From NCBI GenBank assembly GCA_012513245.1, contig JAAZCN010000103.1, forward strand, positions 1 through 5,281: a DNA stretch of 5,281 nt, written 5' to 3'. Position 1 is the first letter of the stretch. Every line of letters starts with the position of its first letter. The translations under genes and the position numbers were made by a program. The DNA comes from Synergistaceae bacterium. GTDB taxonomy: Bacteria > Synergistota > Synergistia > Synergistales > Synergistaceae. The notes under the pieces were generated by a model. The model ran no database searches. It saw nothing but the letters and a program-made list of their open reading frames with translations, and was not told where the DNA came from. This document shows positions 5,223 to 5,281 of the stretch, one piece after another.

Positions 5223-5247
5223 CAAATCGATTGCAAATCAATTGTTA
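5220..5247. repeat. 11-bp tandem repeats carrying a TTGCAA palindrome
   Basis: TTGCAAATCGA is followed by TTGCAAATCAA and then a degenerate third copy beginning TTGTTA. Each full copy carries the self-complementary hexamer TTGCAA, spaced one helical turn apart, which is a usual arrangement for cooperative protein binding. It could be an upstream regulatory array for the permease genes or for something beyond the right edge. Confidence 0.55.
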
Positions 5248-5281
5248 AACCTCAAAAACGACCCTCTTTACCATCCCCAAC

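Noticed and set aside
5245..5281. Possible C-terminal end of an upstream minus-strand gene at the right edge
   Set aside because: A short frame ends with TAA here, but about eleven codons are too few to separate from chance.
1..5281. Mercury resistance genes (merA, merB, merR), CRISPR array, transposase or tRNA
   Set aside because: Looked for and not seen; no repeats with spacers, insertion-sequence ends or tRNA-like folds are evident.

Overview
The window is a compact bacterial gene cluster that combines mercury methylation with arsenic handling. Both mercury-methylation genes are complete. hgcA carries the diagnostic NVWCAAGK cap-helix motif and five C-terminal membrane helices. hgcB is a two-[4Fe-4S] ferredoxin with the extra cysteine and C-terminal Cys-Cys pair. 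Because hgcAB is confined to anaerobes, the host is very probably a strict anaerobe. The Shine-Dalgarno sequences, sigma70-type promoters and clostridial-looking split permeases would fit a Firmicutes or Synergistota-like bacterium, but I cannot place it more precisely from sequence alone.

Layout, left to right. Positions 1-187 hold a possible gene start at the left edge and a promoter. A plus-strand 28-residue membrane peptide (188-274) faces a minus-strand DUF486 membrane protein (397-741), and a shared hairpin terminator lies between them. Next come hgcB (878-1177), hgcA (1196-2185) and an ACR3-type arsenite exporter (2238-3290). All three are on the minus strand, closely spaced, and look like one transcript acr3-hgcA-hgcB. 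Upstream of acr3 is a divergent control region (3329-3376) in which two good promoters overlap at their -10 boxes on a dyad. The rightward promoter serves a 29-codon gene (3469-3558). Its product resembles the first strand and catalytic P-loop of a thioredoxin-type arsenate reductase and then stops. A bidirectional terminator separates it from the convergent arsR repressor gene (3629-3940). Further right, two overlapping genes (4053-4607 and 4600-5079) encode the halves of a split permease. Beyond them lies a promoter with a dyad and two tandem repeats (5103-5247).

Working model: ArsR senses As(III), or another thiophilic metal, and represses the divergent acr3-hgcAB / minipeptide control region and possibly its own promoter and that of the permeases. 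ACR3 expels arsenite, HgcA-HgcB methylate Hg(II), and the split permease exports an unknown substrate. The gene identities of hgcA, hgcB, acr3 and arsR are firm. The regulatory links, the role of the minipeptide and the permease substrate are inference.
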